DNA of 64,000 nt from G963704535 sp963704535 (GCA_963704535.1 OY969916.1:9114001-9178000), one strand, 5' to 3'. Counted from the stretch's first letter, positions 1-11,720 are shown. Translations and numbers: made by a program. Notes: generated by a model not told the origin, from the letters alone.

Positions 1-16
1 ATTGCGATCTGCAAGC

Positions 17-49
17 CGTGGGCCAGCCGAGTATCTCGGCTGGCCCACG
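17..49. terminator. Perfect 15-bp hairpin
   Basis: CGTGGGCCAGCCGAG and its exact reverse complement are separated by three bases. No T-run follows on either strand, so terminator function is inferred. It sits downstream of the acetyl-CoA synthetase stop and could also end a gene left of the window. Confidence 0.5.
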
Positions 50-106
50 CGCTCGGCGATTTTCACCCGGCCCACGCATCACGATGAGCGGATAGGGAGC
101 GGATAA

Positions 107-160
107 TCACGCAACACGCAACACGCAATACGCAACACGTTTCACGTTTCACGTTTCACG
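107..160. repeat. Heptamer array (CAACACG / TTTCACG units)
   Basis: Tandem 7-base units related to CAACACG, followed by TTTCACG units, fill the spacer after the acetyl-CoA synthetase stop. The same unit family recurs near 4.43, 42.0 and 51.5 kb. Confidence 0.8.
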
Positions 161-165
161 TACTG

Positions 166-2157
<1,992 letters not shown>

Positions 2158-2189
2158 GTTGCCCTCCTAAGTGCATATCGCGGATGCGT

Positions 2190-2277
2190 TGGAGATTAGA
2201 GATTGGAGATTAGAGATTGACCCGTCCCCAATCTCTAATCTCCAATCTCTAACAATCTCTAATCTCTAATCTCTAAT
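2190..2277. repeat. Heptamer inverted repeat (GATTAGA/GATTGGA)
   Basis: Left arm of GATTAGA/GATTGGA heptamers is mirrored by a right arm of TCTAATC/TCCAATC heptamers around a short centre, so the transcript can fold into a long hairpin. It overlaps the last codons of the upstream CoA ligase. Confidence 0.85.
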
Positions 2278-4172
2278 TGCGCCTGCTTCATCTGCTCCCA
2301 TGCCTGGCGCGCCTCCTCGACCGAGCCCTCGTCCTCGATCGTAGTGATGTCGCCGGGCTCTTTGTCCAGCGTGACCGCCTTGAGCACCCGGCGCATAATC
2401 TTGCCACTGCGGGTCTTGGGCAGCAGGTTGACGAAGTTCAGCTCGCCGATCACCGCGACCGGGCCAAGCTCCTGGCGCACGGTCTCCAGCAGCTCGCGGC
2501 GCAGCCGATCCGAGGGCTGCTGGCCGTGCTTGAGCACCACAAACGCCGAGATCACCTCGCCGCGCAACTCGTCGGGCCGGCCGGTCGCGCCGGCCTCGGC
2601 CACCGCCGGGTGCTTGAGGAACGCTGTCTCGACCTCGATCGTGCCGAGCCGGTGCGCCGCGATCTTGATGATCTCGTCGGCGCGCCCGGCGAACCAGACG
2701 TAGCCATCCTCGTCGATATGGGCTGAGTCGCCGGTGGAGTAGACGCCAGGGATGCGCTCCCAGTAGTCGCGGCCGTAGCGCTCCGGCTCGCCCCACAGCG
2801 ACGCCGTCAATCCGGGGAACGGCCGCAGGATCGCCATAATGCCCTTCTCGCCGCGCGGGACCGGCTGGCCCTCCGGCGTCAGGATCGCGGCGTCGATCCC
2901 CGGCAGCGGGATGCCGGCTGAGCCGGGCTTGATCGGCAGCAGCCCCAGTCCGTACGGGTTGCCGAAGATCGGGCCGCCGGTCTCGGTCTGCCACATATGG
3001 TCGATCACCGGGACGCGGTCGCCCAGCACGCGCTTCTGTAGCCACTCCCAGGCCGGCGCGTTGAGCACCTCGCCGGCGCAGAACACCCGCTCCAGCGACG
3101 CCAGGTCGAATGGGCGGGCCGGCTCCTCGCCGGAGCGCATCAGCAGCCGCACCGCCGTCGGCGAGGTGAAGATCCCGGTCACGCCCAGCTCCTCGACCGT
3201 GCGCCACAGCACCTCGGGGCCGGGGTGGTCGATCGCGCCCTCGTAGGCGATCGTCGTGCAGCCGGCCAGCAGCGGCGCGTAGACGATGTACGAGTGGCCG
3301 ACCACCCAGCCGATGTCTGAGGTTGACCACCAGATGTCGGTCGGCTTGAGACCGAAGCACCAGTTGCCCATGCTGTGGATGTGGACCTGGTAGCCGCCGT
3401 GGGTGTGGACGGCCAGCTTGGGCTTGGCAGTGGTGCCCGACGTGGCCAGGATAAAGGCCGGCTCATTCGACTCCATCGGCACGTGCCCGCCATCCTGGCC
3501 CTCGCCGCGCGCCAGGAACTGGTCCCAATCCAAGTCCCGGCCATCGGCGTTCGAGTTGCCCCCGGATGCGCGACGCAACGTGATCAAGTGCTCCACCGAG
3601 TCGCAATCTAGCCCAACCGCCGCATCGACGATCCCCTTGATCGGCACGTCCTTGCCCTTGCGGTAGGTCACGTCGGCGGTGAAGACCAGGCGCGAGCCGC
3701 TGGCCTTGATGCGGTCGGCCAGGGCGCCGGCGCCGAAACCGGCGAAGACCACCGAATGGATCGCGCCGATCCGCACCGTCGCCAGCATCAGGGCGACTGC
3801 TTCGGGGCAGGTGGGCATATAGATCGTGATCCGGTCGCCCTTCTCGATGCCCATGCCGCGCAGCGCAGCGGCGACCCGCACGACCTCGCGGCGCAGCATG
3901 GCGTAGGTATACAGGCGGCGCCCGCCGCGCTCGTCGATCGCGATCAGCGCGGTGTGGCCGCCCCAGCCGCGGGCAACGTGATGATCGAGGGCGTTATAGG
4001 CCAGGTTGGTCTGGCCGCCGACGAACCAGCGGAACGTGGGCGCGTCGGCCTCGAACACCCGGTCCCAAGTGCGGAACCAGGGCAGCTCCCCGGCCGCGCG
4101 CGCCCAGAACCGATCCGGGTGCTCCTGCGCTTCCTGGAGCCAGCGGCGGACGATCGGATTGACGGTCTCCAT
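2259..4172 (-). CDS. Acyl-CoA synthetase, AcsA paralogue
   Basis: AMP-forming acyl-CoA ligase of about 637 residues; acetate or propionate is the likely substrate, but the sequence does not decide which. Visible motifs are the ATSGTTAKPK phosphate-binding loop, DHMWQTETGG in the adenylate site and PKTRSGKIMRR near the C terminus. I chose the METVNP start because a GAGGGGG ribosome site lies just upstream; a longer frame starting at 4193 lacks one. The last residues (LEIRD) are encoded by the heptamer repeat that follows, so the repeat now supplies the stop codon. Symporter gene upstream and acsA downstream suggest a short-chain acid assimilation operon. Confidence 0.9.
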   Translation of the reverse strand: METVNPIVRRWLQEAQEHPDRFWARAAGELPWFRTWDRVFEADAPTFRWFVGGQTNLAYNALDHHVARGWGGHTALIAIDERGGRRLYTYAMLRREVVRVAAALRGMGIEKGDRITIYMPTCPEAVALMLATVRIGAIHSVVFAGFGAGALADRIKASGSRLVFTADVTYRKGKDVPIKGIVDAAVGLDCDSVEHLITLRRASGGNSNADGRDLDWDQFLARGEGQDGGHVPMESNEPAFILATSGTTAKPKLAVHTHGGYQVHIHSMGNWCFGLKPTDIWWSTSDIGWVVGHSYIVYAPLLAGCTTIAYEGAIDHPGPEVLWRTVEELGVTGIFTSPTAVRLLMRSGEEPARPFDLASLERVFCAGEVLNAPAWEWLQKRVLGDRVPVIDHMWQTETGGPIFGNPYGLGLLPIKPGSAGIPLPGIDAAILTPEGQPVPRGEKGIMAILRPFPGLTASLWGEPERYGRDYWERIPGVYSTGDSAHIDEDGYVWFAGRADEIIKIAAHRLGTIEVETAFLKHPAVAEAGATGRPDELRGEVISAFVVLKHGQQPSDRLRRELLETVRQELGPVAVIGELNFVNLLPKTRSGKIMRRVLKAVTLDKEPGDITTIEDEGSVEEARQAWEQMKQAQLEIRD

Positions 4173-4255
4173 GGCAGCACCCCCTCGTGACATGGCGATG
4201 ACCAGCGGGCAGGTTGGCGAGCGTTCGCGGTGCGTCTATGATACCACAGGACCGG

Positions 4256-4499
4256 GAATTGAAAATTGAGAATTGAGAATTGAGAACCCGTAGGGCGAGC
4301 CCTCCGTGGCCGCCCGGCCGGAGAACCGAGAACCTGTAGGGCGAGCCCTCCGTGGCCGCCCGGCCGGAGAACCGAGAACCTGTAGGGCGAGCCCTCCGTG
4401 GCCGCCGGCAAGATGAAAGATGACGCAACACGCAACACGCAACACGTTTCACGTTTCACGCAACCACGGACAACGGACCACGGACAACGGACAAATCAC
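4256..4499. repeat. Composite intergenic repeat block
   Basis: Contains AATTGAG heptamers, three copies of a ~43-base unit ending in GTAGGGCGAGCCCTCCGTGG, CAACACG/TTTCACG heptamers and GGACAAC units. The GTAGGGCGAGCCCTC core is itself palindromic. Related copies occur near 57.7 and 62.65 kb. No gene is visible. Confidence 0.8.
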
Positions 4500-6724
4500 G
4501 GTTGCCGCAGCGAATTGACCAGCGCCTGGGCCTCCTCCGACGGCGGCGCGGTCAGCTTGCTGACGACGATCGTCACCAGGAAATTGACCGGGATGCCGAA
4601 GACCCCGGCGGCGACATTGGTGATGCCGAGGATGTTGAAGCTGGGGTCGCGCAGATTGAGCAACATATACAACAGCGTGGCCGCAAGTCCTGAGATCATG
4701 CCCGCGACGGCGCCGCGACCGTTGGTGCGCTTCCAGAAGATGCCCAGCACCAGGATCGGGAAAAAGGTCGCCGCGGCCAGCGAGAACGCCCAGGCGACCA
4801 ACTGCACAATGATCGGCAGCCGGCGGGTCGCCACGGCGGCGGCGGCCACGGCGGCCAGGAAGATCATGGCCCTCCCGATCATCAGCCGGGTGCGGCCGGA
4901 CATGCCGGGGTTGAGCGTGCGGGCGAAGATATCGTGGGCCAGCGCCGAGGCGATCACCATCAGCAGCCCATCGGCGGTCGAGAGCGCGGCGGCCAGCCCG
5001 CCGGCGGCCACCAGCGCCGCGACGGCGTGCGGCAGCCCGGCGATCTCGGGCGTCGCCAGCACCACCAGGTCGGGCGAGATATCCAGCTCGTCGAACTGGA
5101 GGATGCCGTCGCCATTGCCGTCGGTGAAGGCCAGCAGGCCGGCGTTGGACCAGTTGACCGCCCACTCCGGCACAGCGGTGATCGGCTTGCCGACCAAGTT
5201 TTGCAGCACCTCCCAGCGCGAGAACGCCGCGTAGGCCGGCGCGGTGAAGTACAGCATGCAGATAAAGACCAGCGCCCAGGCCACGCTGCGGCGGGCGGCG
5301 CCGGCGTCGGGCACGGTGTAGAAGCGCACCAGGATATGCGGCATCCCGGCGGTGCCCAGCATCAGGCACAGCATGAGCGCCATGAAGTTCCAGGGCGTCC
5401 AGTCGTTGAACGGCTCGACGTACGAGTTGGCGATGCCCTGAGCCGCCTCTAGGCGGGTGATCTGCGCCAGCGCCTCGCCGTACATCACCTGCGGCAGCGG
5501 CACGCCGGTCTCGCGCAGGGAGAGCAGCGTCACCGGGGCCAGGTAGGCCAGCAGCAGCACAATGCACTGGGCCACCTGGGTCCAGGTGATCGCCCGCATC
5601 CCTCCCAGGTACGAGCAGAACAGCACCGCGCCGAGCCCGATCGTCACGCCGGCCAGGTAGCGCACCCCCAGAAAGCGGCTCATAATGATCCCGATCCCGG
5701 TGACTTGCGCCGTCACATAGGTGAATGCGATCAGCACGCCGATGCAGGCGGCGACTACGCGGGCCTGGTTGCCGTCGTAGCGGGCGGCCACGAAATCGGG
5801 GATGGTGAACTGGCCGAACTTACGTAGATAGGGCGCCAGCAGCAGCGCCAGCAGCACGTAGCCGCCGGTCCAGCCCATGATATAAGCCAGCCCCTCGTAG
5901 CCCAGCAGCCATAGTGTGCCGGCCATCGAGATAAACGAGGCCGCGCTCATCCAGTCGGCGCCGATCGCCATGCCATTGAAGAATGCCGGCACCCGCCGCC
6001 CGGCGACGAAGTACTCGTCAAGCGCATTGGTGCGGCTGGTGATGCCGATCACCGCGTAGAGGCCGATCGTCACGACCAGCAGCGCCCAGCCGCTCACATT
6101 CGCCGGGAGGTTCACCTGGGTCTCCAGTACGCCCAGCAGCAGCGCGAACAAGATGAATCCGGCGGTGAAGCCCAGGTAGATGCTGCCCAGCCGCCATATC
6201 TCGGCCCGCCGGGCCGGCGTGCCGGCAGGCTGGCGCGGCGCCTGGCGGAAACGCAGGTCGAGCCTGGCCGCGCGCCAGGCGTAGGCGGTGACCAAGCCGA
6301 GGAACACGATCAGCGAGCCCTGCGCGCCCATGTAGTAGCCGAGCGGGAAGCCGGTGAGGATCTGCACCTGGTTGAGCAGCGGCGCCAGCGCGGCCGGCAC
6401 AAACGAGGCCCCGGCCCAGATCAGCAGCAGCACGACGATGCCGCGCACATTGGCCCGCCAGTACGCTTGATTCACCCCGGTGGCGAGCCGGGCCGGCGCT
6501 GGGGTCCTGGCCGGGACGCCGGCCCGGCTGGGGCCATAGGGCGGGCGGCCCGGCCCGGTTGGACGGCCTGCGGTCCCCCCCGCCCCAGGCGCCTCGTTGT
6601 CATCACGGCGCATGCGTGGGAACAGCAGATCGAGCGCCCGCAGCGCCAGGAAGACCACCAGCAGCCACAGCCCGGCCAGGCGGAGGAGCGCGAACCAATC
6701 GAAGGTTATCGCTAAATCGAGCAT
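4496..6724 (-). CDS. Sodium:solute symporter, acetate type (ActP/VC2705-like)
   Basis: Membrane transporter of the SSS family, about 742 residues with many hydrophobic helices. The family signature ADWMSAASFISMAGT and the DEYFVAGR stretch are visible. A long N-terminal section with an extra helix and a Gly/Pro/Arg-rich insert (residues about 40-80) matches the longer acetate-symporter subgroup rather than PutP. The open frame extends 20 codons further upstream, but those codons lie wholly in a heptamer repeat (DLQSPISHLQ-type), so I start at MLDLAITF. The neighbouring CoA ligases support acetate as the substrate; this is inferred from context. Confidence 0.85.
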   Translation of the reverse strand: MLDLAITFDWFALLRLAGLWLLVVFLALRALDLLFPRMRRDDNEAPGAGGTAGRPTGPGRPPYGPSRAGVPARTPAPARLATGVNQAYWRANVRGIVVLLLIWAGASFVPAALAPLLNQVQILTGFPLGYYMGAQGSLIVFLGLVTAYAWRAARLDLRFRQAPRQPAGTPARRAEIWRLGSIYLGFTAGFILFALLLGVLETQVNLPANVSGWALLVVTIGLYAVIGITSRTNALDEYFVAGRRVPAFFNGMAIGADWMSAASFISMAGTLWLLGYEGLAYIMGWTGGYVLLALLLAPYLRKFGQFTIPDFVAARYDGNQARVVAACIGVLIAFTYVTAQVTGIGIIMSRFLGVRYLAGVTIGLGAVLFCSYLGGMRAITWTQVAQCIVLLLAYLAPVTLLSLRETGVPLPQVMYGEALAQITRLEAAQGIANSYVEPFNDWTPWNFMALMLCLMLGTAGMPHILVRFYTVPDAGAARRSVAWALVFICMLYFTAPAYAAFSRWEVLQNLVGKPITAVPEWAVNWSNAGLLAFTDGNGDGILQFDELDISPDLVVLATPEIAGLPHAVAALVAAGGLAAALSTADGLLMVIASALAHDIFARTLNPGMSGRTRLMIGRAMIFLAAVAAAAVATRRLPIIVQLVAWAFSLAAATFFPILVLGIFWKRTNGRGAVAGMISGLAATLLYMLLNLRDPSFNILGITNVAAGVFGIPVNFLVTIVVSKLTAPPSEEAQALVNSLRQP

Positions 6725-6817
6725 ATGCGGAGATTGGAGATTGGAGACTTGGAGATGAGAGATTGGAGATTGGAGATCGCTCACATCCCCAATCTCTCAT
6801 CTCCAACCTCTAAATCT
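6725..6817. repeat. Heptamer inverted repeat (GATTGGA)
   Basis: GAGATTGG-type units are mirrored by CCAATCTC-type units between the sensor kinase and the symporter. If transcribed, it forms a hairpin separating the two genes. Confidence 0.85.
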
Positions 6818-7963
6818 CTAGCTAACCGCCGCGACCGGCTCGCACACCGGCAGCGTGAGATAGAACGTCGCGCCCTGGCCCAGGCCGGCGCTCTCGGCCC
6901 AGATCTCGCCCTCCTGGGCGTACACCAAGTGGCGCGCGATCGTCAGGCCGATGCCGGTGCCGCCGCTGCGCCGGGCGCGCGACTTATCGACGCGGTAGAA
7001 GCGCTCGAAGATGTGCGGCAGGTGCTCGGTGGCAATGCCGATCCCCGTATCGCACACGCTGATCTGGACGAAGAAATCGTGCGGCTCGGCGCTGATCATG
7101 ACCTTGCCGCCGGAGGGCGTGTAGCGCAGCGCGTTGGCCAGCAAATTGATCAGAATCTGCTCTAGCCGGTTCGGGTCGGCGAACACCTCGGGCAGTTCGA
7201 GTGGCAAGTGCAGCTCCAGGCTGGTGCCCTGGGCGGCGAACTGCGGGTGGAATTGGGCCACGATATGCTCGACCAGCGGCGACAGCTCGACCGGCTGCGT
7301 CTCCACCCGTAGCTGGCCGGCCTCGGCGCGCGAGAGCAGCGCCAGCTCCTCGATCAGCCATTTCAGCCGCACCGCCTCGTGTTGGAGCATGGCGAAGACC
7401 TGCGGCTCCGGCGTGATCACGCCGTCGATCAGCCCCTCCATATAGCCCTCGATCGTCGTCAGTGGGGTGCGCAGTTCGTGGGCCACATCGGCCAGTAGGG
7501 CCAGGCGGCGCTGCTCGGTCTGCTCCAGCGCCTCGGCGAGTTGGTTGATGCTCTGGCTGAGGTCGGCCAGCTCGTCGTCGGAGCGGATGGAGGTTCGCTC
7601 GCGGTAGTAGCCTTGGGCCAGCCGCCGGCTGACGCTGGAAAGCTCCTGGAGCGGCTCGACGATCCGGCGCGAGACAAACAGGCTGACGACCAGCGCGGCG
7701 ACCAGCGCGGCGAAGGCCGAGATCAGCAGCCCCTGATCGACCACCGACTGGAAGCGCTCCATCGGCGCCACTGGGCCGGCTGACGGCGCCGAGGCCACCT
7801 GGCCCGTCTCGGAGGCCGCCGCGCCAAGCGTCAGCGACGGCTCCTGGGTCAGTTGGGTGCCGGCCAGGAAGTGCGCGGTCGGCAGCAGCACCACCAGGCC
7901 GATCACGATCACCAGCAGGTGCGAGATCAGCAGCTTCCAGCGCAGGTGTCGAAGCAAGCTCAT
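6818..7963 (-). CDS. Sensor histidine kinase
   Basis: Membrane sensor of 381 residues. One helix lies near residues 12-30 and a second near 78-98, with a short extracytoplasmic loop between, then HAMP, the phosphoacceptor box LADVAHELRTPLTTIEGY with the modified His near residue 162, and a HATPase domain with NLLANALRYTP (N box), DTGIGI (G1) and GGTGIGLTIA (G2). All catalytic boxes are intact. It lies 83 bases after the response regulator on the same strand and is its probable partner; both precede the acetate genes and could control them, which is inferred. The stimulus cannot be told from the short sensor loop. Confidence 0.93.
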   Translation of the reverse strand: MSLLRHLRWKLLISHLLVIVIGLVVLLPTAHFLAGTQLTQEPSLTLGAAASETGQVASAPSAGPVAPMERFQSVVDQGLLISAFAALVAALVVSLFVSRRIVEPLQELSSVSRRLAQGYYRERTSIRSDDELADLSQSINQLAEALEQTEQRRLALLADVAHELRTPLTTIEGYMEGLIDGVITPEPQVFAMLQHEAVRLKWLIEELALLSRAEAGQLRVETQPVELSPLVEHIVAQFHPQFAAQGTSLELHLPLELPEVFADPNRLEQILINLLANALRYTPSGGKVMISAEPHDFFVQISVCDTGIGIATEHLPHIFERFYRVDKSRARRSGGTGIGLTIARHLVYAQEGEIWAESAGLGQGATFYLTLPVCEPVAAVS

Positions 7964-7967
7964 AATT

Positions 7968-8045
7968 GTCCGTTGTCACTTGTCCGTTGTCAGTTGTAGG
8001 GGCGCGGCTACCGCGCCCCTACAACTGACAACGGACAACGGACGA
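7968..8045. repeat. Heptamer inverted repeat (GTCCGTT/GTCAGTT)
   Basis: GTCCGTT-type units are mirrored by AACGGAC-type units around a GTAGGGGCGCG centre that is itself palindromic. It fills the gap between the regulator and kinase genes. Confidence 0.85.
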
Positions 8046-8046
8046 A

Positions 8047-8760
8047 TCAGCGGCGACCGCCGGCGAACTTGTACCCGACGCCGCGCACCGTCTGAATCAA
8101 GGTTGGGTTGCCGGGGTCATCCTCGATCTTGCGGCGCAGCAGCCCGATATGGACATCGACCACCCGGTCGATCCCGGCGAAGTCGTGGCCCCAGACCCGC
8201 TCCAGCAGTTGGTCACGGTTGAAGACCCGGCCGGGCTGCTCGGCCAGCGCATACAGCAAATCGAACTCGCGCGGCGTCAGGTCGATCTGCGCGCCGTCGC
8301 GCCAGACCTCGCGGGTATCGGGGTCGATCAGCAGGTCGTCGAAGCGCAGCGCGGGCCGCTCGGGCGCCCGCCCGGCGCCGCGCGCGCCGCGCCCGCGGCT
8401 GCGCCGCAGGATGGCCTTAACGCGCATCACCAGTTCGCGCGGGCTGAACGGCTTGGTCAGGTAGTCGTCGGCGCCGACCGAGAGGCCGACGATCTTGTCG
8501 ATCTCCTCGGCGCGGGCCGTGAGCATGAGCACGTACACATCGAACTCCTGCTGGACGCGCCGACAGACCTCCAGGCCGTCCATCCCCGGCAGCATCACAT
8601 CCAGGACGATCAGATCAGGGCGTACGCTGCGTGCCTGCGCCAGTGCCTCGGCGCCATCGCGCGCGGTATGGACGCCGAAACCGTCGGCGCGCAGGTAACT
8701 GGCGATCAGATCGAGTATCGGTGGTTCGTCTTCGACGACCAGGATCGTGGCGCCCTGCAT
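8047..8760 (-). CDS. OmpR/PhoB-family response regulator
   Basis: Receiver plus winged-helix DNA-binding protein of 237 residues. The acidic pocket is VEDEP, the phosphorylated aspartate is in LIVLDVMLPGMDG, and the conserved lysine is in LTKPFSPREL. The C-terminal domain has the usual LTPREFDLLYAL and DVHIGLLRRKIE helices. The MQGATI start follows a GAGGA site 9 bases upstream; an upstream in-frame ATG at 8859 has no such site. First gene of the two-component pair. Confidence 0.95.
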   Translation of the reverse strand: MQGATILVVEDEPPILDLIASYLRADGFGVHTARDGAEALAQARSVRPDLIVLDVMLPGMDGLEVCRRVQQEFDVYVLMLTARAEEIDKIVGLSVGADDYLTKPFSPRELVMRVKAILRRSRGRGARGAGRAPERPALRFDDLLIDPDTREVWRDGAQIDLTPREFDLLYALAEQPGRVFNRDQLLERVWGHDFAGIDRVVDVHIGLLRRKIEDDPGNPTLIQTVRGVGYKFAGGRR

Positions 8761-9313
8761 CGTGCTTATCCTCGTATAGTGCTGGTGCCGCGTGTGTTGG
8801 AGGAGACGGCCAAAGTGGCCGCGTAGCGCGATTGTATCGTACTCTGGCATGCGCGTCAAAGAACCGGCGCATCTTCGGCCTTCGGCAGAGCGGTACTTTT
8901 TTCTTCCTTTTATCGACGATTTTTGCCCAGCCCGTCGATAAATAAAGAGGTGAAGTACCTTGCTGCCGAACTTCCTGAGCTTGTCGAAGGGCAGGCAACA
9001 GCGGCGTTGCGAGTGCCACCGAGCAACTTCTGTAAATGAAGAGATGTATTTTCTGACCGAGTCAGGAGTCTATTAAGTAACAGGACGTACGCGACCGGCA
9101 CTGCACGGGGATGTAGATGGGGCTCGCCCGCCACGGTCTTCTGCCTCCCGGCGGCAAGATGTCCGTAGTAGCAGGCGTGAAGCGCCGGTGCCGCCGACCC
9201 ATAAGGATACGGTCAACGTGCTCGTATGGGTCGCCCCTACATCCCCTGGCAGTGGAGGCTGCGTCCGTCCTGTATCAAACTCATCCAATGGACCGAGCAC
9301 GCATGGAGCGGCT
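8761..9313. other. Intergenic region, no convincing gene
   Basis: Open frames here are short and without family features. The stretch 8971-8990 is the CTTCCTGAGCTTGTCGAAGG palindrome-like motif that is scattered in many environmental genomes. Divergent promoters for the regulator and the small gene to the right are expected here, but I see no clear consensus. Confidence 0.4.
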
Positions 9314-9602
9314 ATGGAAATTATTCGCAAGACCTTCGCACATGATGAGATCGAGCGGTCCATTATTCCTATCAGCCCCGACGATGATCCAGAGCGGCCC
9401 GCCAATAGCATCCATATTATCTGGCGCCAGGGCGGCGTCCCGGCGATGGAGATCGGCAGCGCGCTCCAGATCGACTCGCTGGATCGAGTTCGGGGAGTTC
9501 CAGGGCGCTGTTAGCGCGGCCGTGCGCGAGTACCTGGCGATGTATGACCGCTACCTCGCGTCGTTGCTCTCGGAGGTGCAAAATCTCTCCAGTTTGTGCT
9601 AG
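9314..9602 (+). pseudogene. Small hypothetical protein, frameshifted
   Basis: Two overlapping frames make one plausible product. The first starts MEIIRKTFAHDEIERSI and runs through GGVPAMEIGSALQIDSL; the second continues WIEFGEFQGAVSAAVREY and ends NLSSLC at 9602. Joining them needs a one-base shift near 9485. The joined product would be about 95 residues. I do not recognise the family. It may be a real decayed gene or an indel in the assembly, since several other genes in the window show the same kind of break. Confidence 0.5.
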
Positions 9603-9617
9603 AACCGGCGCCGCCTC

Positions 9618-10412
9618 TCAGTCGAACGCCAGCGTGGCCCCGTCATAGGCCAGGTCGGCACCCAGCTCGGAGAGGCGCGCCCACAGCTCGGCGTTGCTCC
9701 ACTCCAGGTGGCCGATATGGGTCACAATCACCCGCCCGACGCCGAGCCGCTTACAGGCGCGGATCGCTTTGATCAGCGGCATATGCGCTGGGTGCTCGCG
9801 CTGGTAGAACGTGCCGCCGACGATCGCGATGTCGGCGCCGGCGAAGATCGCGGGCGGCATGATCTTCAGGTCTGGGGCATAGACGACCCGCTTGCCGCCG
9901 AGGATCAGCGCCGGCATGGCGGTGGTGAAGCCGGTCGTGTGGCTTGAGTCGAACGGGCAGATCTGGAAGCCGGCGATGGTCTGCTCACGGTCGAGCAGCA
10001 GCGCGCGCTGCTCCAGGCGCTGGAAGTCGCCGGGCCGAAACAGGAAGCCGAAGGTCGCCTCGATCTGCGGCCAGTTGTCGGGCGGCGCGTAGACCGGCAG
10101 CAAATCGCCTTTCGCCCGGCCAGTGCCCACGGCCGCGCTCAAGTCGTCCAGTCCAAGCAGGTGGTCCGAATGAACGTGGGTGATGATCGCTGCGCTGATC
10201 CGCGGGAGGGCCGGCAGCCCGGATAATTGCCCGTAGATGTCGGGGCCGGCGTCGATTAGCAGCGAACCGTCAGGCCCCTCCAGCAGCACCGCCGATCGCA
10301 ACCGGCGCAGGCTTGGCTCGGTGCGGGCCTCGGCGCACTGCGGGCAGGCGCACCCGGCGTGTGGGATCGGGTAGCCGGCCGCTGTTCCCAAGAAGCGTAG
10401 GGTAATGCTCAT
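9618..10412 (-). CDS. MBL-fold metallohydrolase, PhnP-like
   Basis: Cytosolic metallo-beta-lactamase-fold hydrolase of 264 residues. The metal-binding motif HVHSDH is near residue 80, with DAGPD before it and further histidines at SSHTTGF and THIGHLEW. The N-terminal GCxCPQC cysteine cluster resembles the structural zinc site of PhnP-type phosphodiesterases, so a cyclic phosphodiester or similar substrate is plausible but unproven. Its ATG overlaps the stop of the upstream M16 peptidase gene by four bases (ATGA), indicating translational coupling. Confidence 0.88.
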   Translation of the reverse strand: MSITLRFLGTAAGYPIPHAGCACPQCAEARTEPSLRRLRSAVLLEGPDGSLLIDAGPDIYGQLSGLPALPRISAAIITHVHSDHLLGLDDLSAAVGTGRAKGDLLPVYAPPDNWPQIEATFGFLFRPGDFQRLEQRALLLDREQTIAGFQICPFDSSHTTGFTTAMPALILGGKRVVYAPDLKIMPPAIFAGADIAIVGGTFYQREHPAHMPLIKAIRACKRLGVGRVIVTHIGHLEWSNAELWARLSELGADLAYDGATLAFD

Positions 10413-11698
10413 GGGCCGGCCACCGCGACGATGTAGCGCTCGGTCGAAAGGTACTTGCGGGCCACCGCGCCGATCTGCTCGGCGCTGAGCCCACGGATGA
10501 TACTGGGATAGCGGGTGATATAATCGCGCCCCAGGCCATAGCGCTCGATCCCCAGTAATGTTGCGGCGATCCCGTCATTGGTCTCCAGCCCCAGCACCAT
10601 GCTGCCGGTCATATAGTCGCGCGCGTCGCTCAGCTCCTCGTCGGTCGGGCCGTCTTTGCAGAAGTGCTCGATCTCCTCAAGGATCGCGGTGATCGCCTTC
10701 TCGACATCGGCCGGGTTGACGCCCGCGACGGCGGCCCACGGGCCGGCGCCCAGGTCGGCGTCCAGCACAGTGCCACAGGAATAGGCCAGCCCCTGTTGCT
10801 CGCGCACGTTTTCGCCCAGCCGCCCGCCCAGCCCGATCCGGCCCAGGATCATGTTCCCCACGCTAGCGGCGTAGTAGTCCGGGTTCATGCGAGTGATACC
10901 CTGGACTGCCCAGATCAGGTCGCTCTGGCTCTTGCCGGGCATCGCGATCGTCTGGCGCTGCACCCGCTCGATCGGCGGGACGGGCGGCAGGCTCTGTCGG
11001 GGCGGCGCGCCGCCTGGCTCCCACGCTGCGAACACCCGCTCCAGCGCAGCGATCACCGTCGGTGGGTCCACATCCCCCACGACCGCGATCGTCGTCGCGG
11101 CGGGGTGGTAGAGCTGGTGAAACGCGGCCAGGTCATCGCGCGTGATCGTCTGAACGGTCGCAGTCGTGCCGCTACTGAGCCGGCTGTAGGGATGCTCCGG
11201 CGGAAACAGCAGCGCCCGCGCCGCCCGCGTCGATTGGGTGCGGGTTTCCTGCTCGCTTTCGCGCAGCCCCATCAGGAACTGGCCGCGCAGCCGCTCGATC
11301 TCGGTCGCCGGGAAGGTCGGAGTGCGTATCATATCGGCCAGGATCTCCAGGATCAGCGGCAGATCCTCGGCCAGCGAGCGGCCGGCGAAGCCGCTGGTGT
11401 GCAGGCCGCCGCCGGCGTTCACGCTCGCGCCGAGCGCCTCGGTCTCGGCCACGATCTGCTGGAATGTGCGGCGCTGCGTCCCGCGGATCAGCGAGGCGCC
11501 GGTGAACACCGCCAGCCCGTTTTTCACCGCCGGCTCGTTCACCGCGCCGACCCGGATCTCGCCGCGCACGCTCACGGTCGGGCTGCTGGCGTTGCGCTGG
11601 ATCAGCGCAATCATGCCGTTCGGCAAGGCATGCCGGACCGCCGTCTCGATCGCCGCCGCGCCGCCGTTGGGTGCCGCTAGAGCATATATCTGCTTCAT
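10409..11698 (-). CDS. M16 peptidase, non-catalytic subunit
   Basis: About 429 residues with the two-lobed M16 (pitrilysin/processing peptidase) layout. The zinc motif HxxEH expected near residue 50-60 is absent: that region reads AVFTGASLIRGTQRRTFQQI. This matches the regulatory partner of two-subunit M16 enzymes. The start MKQIYALAAP follows an AAGGAG site. It lies between the catalytic M16 gene upstream and the MBL hydrolase downstream, all on the minus strand, so the pair probably forms a heterodimer that degrades small peptides; the substrate is unknown. Confidence 0.88.
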   Translation of the reverse strand: MKQIYALAAPNGGAAAIETAVRHALPNGMIALIQRNASSPTVSVRGEIRVGAVNEPAVKNGLAVFTGASLIRGTQRRTFQQIVAETEALGASVNAGGGLHTSGFAGRSLAEDLPLILEILADMIRTPTFPATEIERLRGQFLMGLRESEQETRTQSTRAARALLFPPEHPYSRLSSGTTATVQTITRDDLAAFHQLYHPAATTIAVVGDVDPPTVIAALERVFAAWEPGGAPPRQSLPPVPPIERVQRQTIAMPGKSQSDLIWAVQGITRMNPDYYAASVGNMILGRIGLGGRLGENVREQQGLAYSCGTVLDADLGAGPWAAVAGVNPADVEKAITAILEEIEHFCKDGPTDEELSDARDYMTGSMVLGLETNDGIAATLLGIERYGLGRDYITRYPSIIRGLSAEQIGAVARKYLSTERYIVAVAGP

Positions 11699-11720
11699 CA
11701 GTTGTCTATCTCCTTCCGAG

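Noticed and set aside
4398..5234. Plus-strand frame opposite the symporter
   Set aside because: Ser/Thr/Ala-rich shadow of the well-supported minus-strand symporter, starting in a repeat block.
9117..9602. 161-residue plus-strand protein
   Set aside because: Its first two thirds have no sense; the better reading is the frameshifted small gene starting at 9314.
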